Shown here: positions 1-8,979 of the stretch, in pieces | Position numbering within the stretch: the stretch's first letter is position 1 | Layout: each line of letters begins with the position of its first letter | NCBI GenBank assembly: GCA_944472155.2 | Contig: OX235272.1 | Coordinates: 94,432,020-94,496,019 of the forward strand | Length of the DNA stretch: 64,000 bases | Direction of reading: 5' to 3' | Origin: Trichobilharzia szidati | Taxonomy: Eukaryota > Platyhelminthes > Trematoda > Strigeidida > Schistosomatidae | Notes under the pieces: model-generated | What the model was told of the DNA's origin: nothing | Databases searched by the model: none | Seen by the model: only the letters and a program-made list of their open reading frames with translations | Program-made: the position numbers and the translations under genes

Positions 1-118
1 TCATCATTTAAAATGTATGTGCATTCTCCCCTGAGACTCGAACCCAATTCCCATCGTTTCAAACGTCAAAGCGTTATTCACTAGACCACTTAGGCCACGA
101 CAGTCACCTCTTTCTTAT
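1..118 (-). mobile_element. SM-alpha-like tRNA-derived SINE, 5' part
   Basis: Read on the minus strand this shows a tRNA-like pol III promoter: a box A-like stretch near 80-100 and a box B (GGGTTCGAGTC) near 30-42. The stretch between the boxes matches the head of the copy at 130-345, so both belong to one family. The copy runs off the left edge of the window, so any hammerhead in its 3' part is not visible. No open tRNA cloverleaf is evident, so a SINE is more likely than a tRNA gene. Confidence 0.55.
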
Positions 119-129
119 GCAGCGGGAAT

Positions 130-345
130 TAGTTACTACTCATTTTTTATTCGGTTTTGATTTTCCCGTTGACTGATTTGATCGGAGTGTTCAGCTTTGG
201 AGTTTGAAAAGATGGGTACTGTGTTCGAATCTCACTGGAATGTGAAGGTACTTCCACCTGACGAGTCTCAAATCAGACGAAATGCCCATCCTGGATCCCA
301 GTGCTAATCACCATCCACCAAATTATTATAGGTGAGGTTTAGGTG
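130..345 (+). mobile_element. SM-alpha-like SINE carrying a hammerhead
   Basis: A tRNA-related head has a box B-like GTGTTCGAATCTC near 222-234. It is followed by a hammerhead core at 258-290 and a tail reading CACCATCCACCAA. The same head and tail recur at 61320-61514. This order (pol III promoter, hammerhead, short tail) is that of the SM-alpha retroposons of Schistosoma mansoni. Elements of this kind are non-autonomous and rely on a LINE reverse transcriptase. Family assignment rests on pattern recognition. Confidence 0.6.
249..303 (+). ncRNA. type I hammerhead ribozyme, near-complete core
   Basis: CTGACGA lies at 258-264, the stem II hairpin GTCT/AGAC at 265-278, GAAA at 279-282, a very short stem III (ATG CC CAT) at 282-289 and the cleavage-site base C290. 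Stem I pairs CCA with TGG on either side, but the pair next to the core is C257/C291, a mismatch. All core bases needed for catalysis are present. Natural type I hammerheads with such short stem III often act as dimers, so activity is possible but not shown. Confidence 0.6.
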
Positions 346-704
346 TGAGTTGATTGGACATCAGAGGCGAAACTTCTGCATGTCTGGCTAGGATTCTATC
401 ATTGAACCATCCACACAGATGACGTGTATTGATTATTGGTTATAAGTGTATTCTTTTAACTTCATATGACTTGAAAGTGTACATTATAAAGTTTATGAAG
501 TCTTGCACTTAGAGATGCGAATTCTCCTTTTCTGCTTACTCACCATGAAAATGTTTCTAACGCAGTGTTATAGCCGAAATTTGAGGAAATAAGACTGTCA
601 GTTCGTTTGTTGTTGGATGTATGAACTATCAATGCTGTATTGAGTAGAGACAAATAAAGGCAAATAAACCAGTTTAAGTGACGCATTAGAGCCTTAGTAA
701 TTAT
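346..704. other. no gene seen
   Basis: Unremarkable AT-rich sequence. The part up to about 420 may be further SINE tail. No open frame, RNA gene or repeat unit is supportable here. Confidence 0.5.
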
Positions 705-1630
705 TTACTGGGTCCTTTGCTGGTTGATTGTTTTATGGCAAAGCTTGAAAACTCTCAACTTAGTCAAACCATCGATCATTTCGACATTTATAAAAGATAC
801 GTAGACATCACTTTCGTTATCTACGATAATAACGTAATTCTTGATGATGTCTTGTGTGCTTCCAACAACTGCCATCCTTCTTTCCAATTCACCGTAGAAA
901 AGAAATCTGAACTAAGCATTCCGTTTCTTGATGTGTGCCTTAGTAGACGTAATGACGGATCTCTCAAAAGATCCATCCACCGGAAACGTACATGGAATGG
1001 ACAACTAACTAATTTTTATAGTTGGATGCCTATCTTCAGGAAAAGGAACCTAATTCATTCGTTCTGCTTTAAGATAAGAAACATTTTCAGTTCTGACTGC
1101 GTCAACTCAGAACTTGATTTCTTAAAAGCCACGCTCGCAGGAAACGGTTACCTGGACCGATTTATTGACAGTAACATGAAAGACAAGCAGTCTAAACTGG
1201 TCACCGACTCAGTTCCAAAGAAAACCTTATTCATGAACTTGGAATTCAAAGGTGATCAAGCTTCAGATATGCTCAAAAACCGTCCCTGTAAATCAATCAG
1301 TAAAGTGTTCTTTGGTGCAAAATTACAAATGACGTTCACTAGCCGCAAGTTGCTCTCCATCTCTGTAAAAGGTAAACGCCAGCATGATTTTACAAGAGAG
1401 AAAGGAAGTGTGTGCGAAGTTCTTCTCTAGAACACCTGATCGACTCCTTTCACTCTGCCAACCCTGACTATGATTTTAAGATCATCTACCGAATCCATGC
1501 TAACTTGCAACGTTTTCTTCGTTACAGACTTCTAAAGACAGTGGAGGCCTTGGCCATTCATGAATTTAAGCCAGACCTTTGTGTACAAAAGAAGTATGTA
1601 CAATACCTACTTCTGCCTTGGCCGTAGAGG
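705..1630 (+). pseudogene. Penelope-like element: RT end and broken endonuclease
   Basis: The 5' end is truncated at the reverse-transcriptase palm. A motif-B-like GPLL...FMAKLEN is followed by motif C, where the expected YVDD reads YVDI (second Asp lost). Thumb and linker follow, including FLDVCLSRR, RKRTWNGQL and MNLEFKGD. Near 1375-1425 about 40 residues holding the GIY-YIG catalytic core are missing and the frame changes. The C-terminal part (EHLIDS.H..NP, IIYRIHANL, LCVQKKYVQ) resumes in another frame up to 1627. Penelope-like elements are retroelements whose GIY-YIG nuclease nicks the target; this copy is dead. Confidence 0.85.
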
Positions 1631-2729
1631 GATAGACATTTATTTATTTTGTTTATTTAGTTAATCTATGTACCTTTCCCTCATTACTACTATTATTATT
1701 GTTATCATTTTACTATTACTATTCTCACTTTGAATTGTTTCCACTTGTCATTCTAAATCCAAAAATGTTTTTACAGTATTGAATCCTGTTTTAACAACTT
1801 TCACATAAAGTTACATAACATTTTATATTAGCTTACTAATCCTATAGTTATGATCCCCTTTCCAACATCTATACACCTTATGTATTATTCTAAATATGAC
1901 ATCACTTGTTTTGTTACTTGACATTTAGCTATAATTATAATCACAAATATTTTAATTGCATTTCATACTATTATTATTATTATTTCATGTATTCACACCT
2001 TTGATCTAATTCCCTCACCGAATATAATTTCTTAGAGAAACCATATACATACGATTGTACACCTTGATAATAAATTTGTTGGTGGGAGTCTTTTCTCTGA
2101 ATGTTATGTTCTTTATATTATATGTGTCTATCAGTATAAAATATATTACAAAGTTATCCATACATAGTGGATTAGAATAGGGACACATTTAATTCAAATA
2201 TAGACTAAAGATAAACCACATATTGTTACGCTATTTTCACAAATACCTTAGAATAAATACATGTATCCAAATACCAGTTCACTTAACAATCTTTTGATGT
2301 CGTTTGACTAACTAAGTAACATACCATTTACAAAAAAAGGCCGAAGAATCTATTCACTTTAGGAACATATATCAAGTATCACTTTTACTGTCTGCTATAA
2401 GTAATTTCTGTGTTTTATTTCACGCATTATTCATTCTACTAGCTGAGTTACAAGTCCCAGTGGGTTAAGCTACGTTCGACTTCAGTCGACACGAGTAATG
2501 TCAAACTGTCATTTGAACAAAATGAGACATTACAGTCCGCTTATCATAAAGACTAGTTACCCAGCCAGGACTTACTCTTTCAGTCATATTCATACTGAAG
2601 TAGAAGAAGGATATCAGATTGTTAACTGATAATGAGGCTGACTGAGATAAGTCTTCGTTTGGTGGACTGTTATACAACCCAAAATCAATGGAGAAAATCA
2701 CACGTCTGTACCGAAGAAGGTGCTATACA
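1631..2729. other. AT-rich spacer, possibly Penelope 3' UTR at its start
   Basis: Low-complexity TTA/ATT-rich sequence follows the Penelope stop codon up to about 2100 and may be that element's untranslated tail. The rest shows no supportable gene, and short open frames look random. Confidence 0.4.
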
Positions 2730-3073
2730 TATGGTGAGGGCTGGCTCCTAGCCAAAATCGGTCGATAGTAATTTACGTCAATGTGTACGTCCCCAATATT
2801 GATCATAAGAAAAATAAGAACAAAGACTGACTCAACAACCAATCACAGCAGACTTTGCGTAGGAGGATACAATTTGCAGATAGATAATCTGAACTTCAAT
2901 AAACGGTCACAAAGAGATGAAAGATTAACGTTCAGGGAGAGAGAAACCACCAATCAGAAGACTGTGCTTGTTCGCTTACAACAATCTATAATAATGTACA
3001 TGAAAATCTATAAATATCTGTTGATTTCCTAAATAAACGATCTGTTGCCTGGCCCTTGTCTTCTGTTGTTACA
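2730..3073 (+). repeat. solo LTR, 344 bp, TSD TACA
   Basis: It begins TATGGTGAG (from TGTGGTGAG) and ends TTGTTACA. An AATAAA polyadenylation signal sits near 3032, about 40 bp before the end. The same unit occurs at 58478-58814, 29075-29335, 32866-33072 and 6619-6765. The 4-bp direct repeat TACA flanks it at 2726-2729 and 3074-3077. No internal retroelement coding region adjoins, so this is a solo LTR left by recombination between two LTRs. The parent family is not identified from this window; it is not the LTR of the provirus at 8159-20462. Confidence 0.85.
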
Positions 3074-3388
3074 TACATGAGTTTGGTGTTCAACGGCGAC
3101 ATTCTAGCCGATAATCTAAAGAAGTGAATATCAAACGTCCTGAAAAGAATATTCTTCAATTCGAAATTCCGATTAGTATTTTTCTACCATCCCGTTGGTT
3201 AACAGCAAAGGGTAGACACCAACTGCAGGCGACCTTGAAACAACCAATCAGATTCTTCCAGTTAAAAAGTGGCATAAAATAATAAAAAAAGTGTATATAT
3301 AAGATATATATGTAATATAAATGAATTATACAGGGTAAGTGTATCTATTATGCTGAAAAAGACTGGTCCCAGTTTCTCATAGGAGCAC
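3074..3388. other. no gene seen
   Basis: AT-rich sequence with a short TA-rich patch near 3290-3320. No supportable feature. Confidence 0.4.
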
Positions 3389-3955
3389 TTATAGACATAT
3401 TAAACCAATGGCGATCCAAAAACTTATCTCTAAATAGCTATACACCATATCATTTTGGGGACGTTTTTTGAGGTGAGCCCAGAATCCTTCAATGGAATTT
3501 GTATGTGTTCCAGTTATAGGACTAACCAATTCAGAAGAATGGTTGACTTTGTGATGAATGTAGCCTAGTGATGATAATTGAGAATAACCACTCCTCTCGT
3601 CTGTGTGAATGGTAGTGCTTGGGAGGACTAGTCGTTGTATAATTGGTATTAGGACATCAGCACTTCTGTTCAGGATGCGTTCTACAAAACCCTTTACGAG
3701 GATTTGTGCTATAAAGTTCCAGCTTAATAAGTATCGTTTCGTCAATATGCACGACGACGTCAACTCTCCCAAGTGCAGAGGTGATCCCATTTAGCTTTTG
3801 TGACGCAATATCACGACAGTACTGATACCACTGCACTGCTGAAATTTTAGTATTCTCTGTTTCTGCTGCTGTAGCAGATACCTGTCACTTCAGTAGCTAG
3901 TTGTGGCATACACGCAATATTTTATTAAGGGACAGTTTCGTTTTCGAGAAGAAAG
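3389..3955 (-). pseudogene. Merlin-type DDE transposase remnant (ISXO2/IS1595-like)
   Basis: On the minus strand two frames together give a decayed transposase. The upstream part (about 3955-3740) carries WYQYCRDIA and a VVHIDET motif, the likely first catalytic Asp. The downstream frame (to 3389) carries IHTDERSGYSQL with the second Asp, then NHSSELVSPITGTHTNSIEGFWAHLK, a signature of ISXO2-like transposases that includes the terminal Asn/Glu region. Frame changes and stops separate them. Merlin cut-and-paste transposons are known in schistosomes. I did not find convincing terminal inverted repeats. Confidence 0.8.
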
Positions 3956-4261
3956 CATCTAAAAAATCACCATAATGTACAAATTACCAACTCTCACAGA
4001 CTTCCTCAAATAACAGTGATTGCATCTGAGTGCGTAGCCGTCAGGTTTTAGACCACCCTAACAACCTATTTTCCACACAGAAGTTAAAAACCAAATCTGG
4101 GTGAAACTTGTAATGAAGATTATGAACAGCATCCATCAGGAATGATGAACGATGTGATTGGTTGGTTCAAGGTCAGTTGACTTTGGTGTCCATTGTTTAC
4201 CCTTGCCACCCAGTGTTCTTTAATAACTCTACAAAGTCAAAAGAAGCCTCCCGCAAAACGG
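3956..4261. other. no gene seen
   Basis: Short region with no supportable open frame or repeat. It may hold the 5' flank of the Merlin remnant. Confidence 0.35.
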
Positions 4262-4462
4262 TTTTCTTTCTTTCTTTATTTTTAATTTTTATTTTAGCTT
4301 TATTCCACAGTGTTTTTGGTACAAGTATGGAATTTTCAGCATGTGATATCGGTAGCCCAAATTTACCAGGCCGACCATAGATATCAGGTGTGCGTCGGCG
4401 GGAGATCGAACCTCGGACCATGTGCACGGTCGGCGAGAGTCCTAACCGCTGTGCCACACTGA
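4262..4462 (-). mobile_element. tRNA-derived SINE, family A
   Basis: On the minus strand a tRNA-like head contains a box A-like TGGCACAGCGG and a box B (AGGTTCGATCTCC) near 4400-4412. A body and a tail follow, reading CATGCTGAAAATTCCATACTTG and then an AAAGC-rich end. Two better copies lie at 49728-49905 and 56963-57143 and share head, body and tail, showing a short tRNA-derived SINE of about 180 bp. Confidence 0.75.
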
Positions 4463-4845
4463 GTATGGTTTCAAAGTGGAACTGTTATCAACATTTTATT
4501 ATTGATACTGTTTGTGAATATTTTTCGTATGACATTCAGTATCATCGCTTTCTTAACTAAACTTCTGTTTAGTCTCTTCACCTACTTACTACATAATTTA
4601 TTTTGGTGATACTTGTCACTACGCTTCCAACTGCTTTGAACGTTCTTCAGATTACGTAACCTTAGTCTAAACTTAATAATCTTCAAACCCTAGTTACAAC
4701 TTGATTATTCATCACCGTTTTGAAATATTTTAATGATGTCAGCCATACTTCAAACTCATTTTTATTCTTGTTTGACACATCTGGTGTACACACACATAAA
4801 CAGAATAATAATTATATGTTCAGGTATTGGTTTGTAGGGATTAGA
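4463..4845. other. no gene seen
   Basis: AT-rich sequence without supportable features. Confidence 0.4.
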
Positions 4846-4847
4846 TT

Positions 4848-5150
4848 GACTGGTGACAGGATTTCATCATGAGCCGATATGGGTTAGAGAACCATTCGAA
4901 AACCACCAGGAAGTACTGGACAGGTAATTCCCCGTCCTAGTTTGGGGCTCTTCAGCAGTACGCACCCACCGGGGTTCGAACCCAGGACCACCTAGTTACA
5001 AGGTGAGCTCGTAGACCATTAGGCCATTGGGACCCCATTTAATAGCCAGCCCATAAATTCCAACTTCTGCCAATTCATGAAATAGCGTGACCACTAGCCA
5101 ATGTCTTCGGAGAGTATTCGTCCTCACAGCCGACCTAGAGTATGGGGGTA
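4848..5150 (-). mobile_element. hammerhead SINE, family B (inverted partner 1)
   Basis: Minus-strand copy of the commonest repeat in the window. A tRNA-like box B (GGGTTCGAACCCC) lies near 4972-4986. It is followed on the minus strand by a decayed hammerhead region (GAGCCCCAAACTAGGAC, but GGGG where GAAA is expected). The conserved tail GCTCATGATGAAATCC is near 4860-4880. It lies head to head with the copy at 5155-5465. Confidence 0.75.
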
Positions 5151-5154
5151 GGGT

Positions 5155-5465
5155 TCTAGTGGGAAGTCGTCACCAGTAGAATATAGCAAGCCGGGAGTGA
5201 GGATGAACACTCGCCAAAGACATTGGCTAGTGGTCACGCTATTTCATGAATTGGCAGAAGTTGGAATTCATGGACTGGCCACTGAATCGGGACCCACTGG
5301 CTGAATTGTCTACGAGCTCACCTTGTAACCAGGAGGTCCTGCGTTCGAACCCTGGGTGGGTGCGTACTGCTGGAGAGCCCCAAACTGGGCTGACGAAACA
5401 GCTGTCCAGTACTCCCAGCTGGTTTTTTCAATGGTTCTCTAGCTGATGTCAGCTCATGATGAAGT
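5155..5465 (+). mobile_element. hammerhead SINE, family B (inverted partner 2)
   Basis: Plus-strand copy with the full head (CTCGCCAAAGACATTGGCTA), a box B near 5342-5355 (GTTCGAACCC), and the hammerhead region ending GACGAAACAGCTGTCCAG at 5393-5410. The tail is AGCTCATGATGAAGTCC. Together with 4848-5150 it forms a long imperfect palindrome. Confidence 0.75.
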
Positions 5466-6080
5466 CCCGTCACCGAGATTCACTGAACTGTTTGTTCTTA
5501 TTTCCGGGACTATTATTATAATTAATTGGGTGCGGCTTATCGGTGAAATGAAGTTTTTGAGTCAGTGTGGTTTGAAGTGTGACAGGAGATGACCGTATTA
5601 GACAGGTGGTGTAACCTACTTTTCATCCACACGACAAGTAGAGATCAACCCTTGGGATTGTAATGAAATATTAGTCAGGTTAACAGTTAGATTGCATAAC
5701 TCATCTGTCAGAACGACAGATTGTTGGTTCAAAGGCCTCTAGGTAGAAGCATTCTGAGATCCAGAGTCTCACTTCACCTATAATCATCGCTCACTACATC
5801 AGCAACAATCCAGAGCTCTCTCAAACAGTCACAAGGCATTAATAATTAGTTACCGATTAAACATGAATTGCTGCAAGAGTTGAAGTAACAACACGCTATA
5901 TTATCATAAGTATTGATTTAACAGGCGTCAGTGATTCTGTGGTAAAAATGTTCGTTGGGTATGTAAGATGGTACAGGTTCAATTCCTGATCGACAGTCTC
6001 CTAAGCCTCGTTTGGTTTAACAGCTCGTAGTAATCCTGGAGTAGAGGGAAGCTAGTTATCATGCTAACATCACGAATTCG
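5466..6080. other. spacer with weak tRNA-like traces
   Basis: No gene seen. A box B-like GGTTCAATTCC near 5970 suggests an old tRNA-derived SINE head, too decayed to assign. Confidence 0.3.
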
Positions 6081-6084
6081 GACG

Positions 6085-6275
6085 ATTGAGTCTGGTCCTA
6101 GTGGCTGACTGATCAACCAGCTTGGTCTCATAGCCTGAGGGTCTTGAGTTTGGACCCCGATGGGTGCGTAATGGTTATGAATTCCAAACTAGGGGCGAAA
6201 CAGCTTTTCAGAACTCCGTGACTGTCTTCATTTGTTCTCCAACTGATATTAAGTGCGTACAAACTAACTCTTGAG
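6085..6275 (+). mobile_element. hammerhead SINE, family B, decayed
   Basis: Recognisable parts are GGTCCTAGTGGCTGACTGAT, a box B-like GAGTTTGGACCCCG, GGGTGCGTAATG, GGGGCGAAACAGC and a tail related to AACTGATGTCAGC. It has diverged well beyond the other copies. Confidence 0.5.
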
Positions 6276-6618
6276 AGTCAACTAAATCGTGAGTGAATCC
6301 GTCAGTAATCGTATTCTTATATTAATTAGTTTTACTCTGTGAAATTTTAAATTTTTGCTTCTGATAGTTTTAAAACTGTTTCATTTTCGTGATTTATGTT
6401 CTGATAAATTGTGAAGATTTTTTCATTCACAGAATTACACACTACCTATTCTACACTGATTGAATTTGTACAGAGATAAGCAGAAGATGATTAGAAGCGG
6501 AAAAGTGATGACGGTCAGTTGACAATTGGTTACACATTAGTGAAAAGATTGTCTTGTATTTAGCATAATTCAGGTAAAGAAAAATGTAATTCATTTGATC
6601 CCACTTGCAAGCTATATA
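6276..6618. other. no gene seen
   Basis: AT-rich sequence with no supportable feature. Confidence 0.35.
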
Positions 6619-6765
6619 CTATTACAGCGACAGAAAACAAGGGCTAGGCAACATATCGTTTATTGAGAAAATCAAAAGATATTTGGAGATTTTTATGTAC
6701 ATTATTGTCAGTGGAGAAACAACGTCTTCTGATTGGTTGTTTTCTTGCCCAAGGTTATTTTGTCA
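6619..6765 (-). repeat. LTR fragment, same family as 2730-3073
   Basis: The minus-strand LTR 3' end is recognisable from ACAAGGGCTAGGCAAC and ATCGTTTATT, and the match continues to CTTCTGATTGGTTGTTTTC. It is cut off where Penelope-like coding sequence begins, so no target duplication is visible. Confidence 0.7.
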
Positions 6766-6769
6766 GGAA

Positions 6770-7923
6770 GCATTAGCTAAATCTCCATTATCAATAGAAG
6801 TTATAAAATGCTTAAAACTTTGTTGAGGATCTACATATTTTACCTTTAAAGACAAACTATACTATCAGACAAATGGAGTTGCAATAGGTTCACCAGCAAA
6901 CCTGCATATGAAAGCTCTAGAAAGAAAAGCACTAGCAAGTTCTAGTTGTCATCTTAGAATATGGTACAGATATGTAGATGACACATTTATCATCATAAAC
7001 AATGCTGAAAAAGAAAACTTTCTTACAGAGATTAAATTAATCTTAGAATCTATAGAGTTTACTAATCAAGTAGAATCGGCTGAAGGAACTCTAAACTTTC
7101 TTGATTGTCTTGTAAAAAGACAAACTGACGAGGAAACTAAAGTTTGCAATATACAGAAAACCGACACATTCCAACAAGTATATGAATTTCCAATCAGATT
7201 ATCCAATAGGAATGAAAGTTTCCGTAGCTTTAAATCTCATTAACAGAGCTAGAAACATTATAACAAATAATGATGATATGGAGAACGAGATATCCCACAT
7301 AAAACAGGTTTTGATTGGAAACGGTTATCCGGAAAAGCTACTAGATAATATTATCAATAAAAAATGAAAAATCCTGGGTATGGACGATAGGCATTCCATA
7401 TCGAAAGGACACAGCTGAACAACTTCAGAGAGTACTTGCTTCATATAATATTAAAGTCTATTTCAAACCCTCGAATTCTCTAGAGAAAGCTATGGTGAAT
7501 CTCAAAGACATGGTTCATAAAATGTCACAAAACAATTGTGTCTATAGGATAAAGTGTTCAGAATGTGAATCTTGCTATATAGGGGAGAGAAGTAGACAGG
7601 TGAAGGTCAGAGTGAATGAACATAGACTATGCACGAAACACCTACTTAGAAATGAGGTAGAATTAAAAAGTCTAGAGAAAAGATTGGCTATAGTAATGTA
7701 CGCGATAGGCAGCGGACATAAGATTGATCTCGAAAATATCGAAATTCTCAAAAGAGGATTTCATACACATGAAGAACGGTTGACCCCTGAAGCCTTGAAC
7801 ATTTTAACCACATCGAATGCAGTAAATGGGAAAGAGGGGATAGACTTATCACCTATATGGCAAACTCTAAGGAAGCAAGACCTTTTAAAAAGTGTATTAT
7901 CATGTTTATCACATGTGAATTGA
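6770..7923 (+). pseudogene. Penelope-like element, RT plus GIY-YIG endonuclease
   Basis: One open frame enters at about 6770 and meets an in-frame stop at 6824-6826. It then runs through motif B (GVAIGSP), motif C RYVDDTFII (intact YVDD, about 6967-6980) and the thumb to 7243. Frameshifts carry it through 7182-7367 into the frame 7492-7923. That frame holds the nuclease: CVYRIKCSECESCYIGERSR...VRVNEH, with the Cys pair and YIG of Penelope-type GIY-YIG domains. The lineage differs from the copies at 705-1630 and 23419-24297. Several frame breaks make it non-functional. Confidence 0.85.
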
Positions 7924-8004
7924 CGTCTTTTTCATATGACAAATAACATACACCCACACACACACTCATACAAAACTAATCCTTACAAACTAACTATAGA
8001 AAAA
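7924..8004. repeat. CA-rich microsatellite tail
   Basis: Imperfect CA/CACA repeats (about 7950-7972) follow the Penelope stop codon and may be its 3' end. Confidence 0.4.
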
Positions 8005-8009
8005 TATAC

Positions 8010-8158
8010 ACAATAACAATTTAACATTGGCATGGAACTTCGGGATTCAAGATAGAGCTTTGAAGTCCCAGTAGCAATAGTGTTAATTTTTATGGGGTGA
8101 GGCTGCTTGCCTTATGGCCAACCTTCCCTTTCTACCGACTTAGTGAGGTTTAGATGTG
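8010..8158 (-). mobile_element. tRNA-derived SINE, family D, left half
   Basis: The text resembles 39305-39430 and 63525-63755 (CTTCCCTTTCTACC...AGTGAGGTTTAGA). It ends exactly at the Gypsy LTR and its missing part resumes after the other LTR at 20467, so the Gypsy provirus landed inside this SINE. The tRNA-like box B of the family lies in the right-hand half. Confidence 0.55.
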
Positions 8159-8539
8159 TGTAAGAGTTACACTTAGATTTATTTCGACCTAACAATAACC
8201 GCTCTTACAAAACTTCTTCACCGTTTATGGCCTTAATAGTACTCTGCCTAACGTGCAAGTACTAAAGAACGGAATCAAAGTTAAAAGACTCGAAATGGCA
8301 AGTGTAACTGGACTGGAATTGTATTTACACAAAGAGATATGGAATTTGATAAGAAATAAAAGGTACACACTTATCTGGAGATGAGACGGTGGTCAGCTCG
8401 AAGAGTGCGCTAGGTGAAAGCACAGCGAGAGAGCGAAACCGAAACCGTACAGGAGGATCGGGAATACAAAGTGGAAGTGGGGTTAAAGGTCACGTTGCGT
8501 TCATTCAAACAAAAGTTCAAAGGTACAATGTACACTACA
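8159..8539 (-). repeat. Gypsy 3' LTR (381 bp)
   Basis: It pairs with 20082-20462 over its whole length, with four differences by eye. It begins TGTAAGAGTTAC and ends TACACTACA on the plus strand. On the element's own strand this is the 3' LTR because the polypurine tract adjoins at 8540. Confidence 0.95.
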
Positions 8540-8560
8540 GGTTATCCCCCCCTTAGAAGG
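8540..8560 (-). promoter_or_regulatory. Gypsy polypurine tract
   Basis: On the minus strand a purine-rich run (AAGGGGGGGATAA) ends right at the 3' LTR. It would prime plus-strand DNA synthesis. The BEL element inserted only about 10 bp beyond it. Confidence 0.75.
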
Positions 8561-8570
8561 TTGGTGGGAT

Positions 8571-8965
8571 TGTTAATCGCGACAGATAGATAGACTGTAT
8601 GATGAACAGCCAATCAATATTATGTGACCTTTTTTGTCGCGATTATTGGCCAATTAATGTAACTTACACCACGTGATGGTGACCTTGAATGTTCTTTTTT
8701 GTCTGTCATTCTACTTGTACATACATGTAATTAATTGACTGTTCATTTTGTCCGAACCCTCAATACTGTTCGGTACGTTTTGTCCTATTTTTGTAATGAC
8801 AGTGGATTGTACATTTTTCTTGATGTAATTGTATGATTTATTTTATGTTTTAGAAACAGATAGAGTTAAGTCAAGTCATCCTGTTTTTAACTATAGCTAA
8901 GCCGAGACTCTGTATCGTCAGTACTGAGGAAAGAATAAGTCTGTAGGTAAAAACATAATCCTACA
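8571..8965 (+). repeat. BEL 5' LTR (395 bp)
   Basis: Starts TGTTAATCGCGACAG and ends AATCCTACA; nearly identical to 14279-14674. It differs by one substitution (CAGATAGAG versus CAGATAAAG) and an A-run change near the 3' end. The promoter should lie here. Confidence 0.95.
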
Positions 8966-8979
8966 AAGTTTCGAACAGT

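Noticed and set aside
20..105. tRNA gene on the minus strand
   Set aside because: Box A and B are present but the middle does not fold as a cloverleaf, and the unit matches the SINE head at 130-345.
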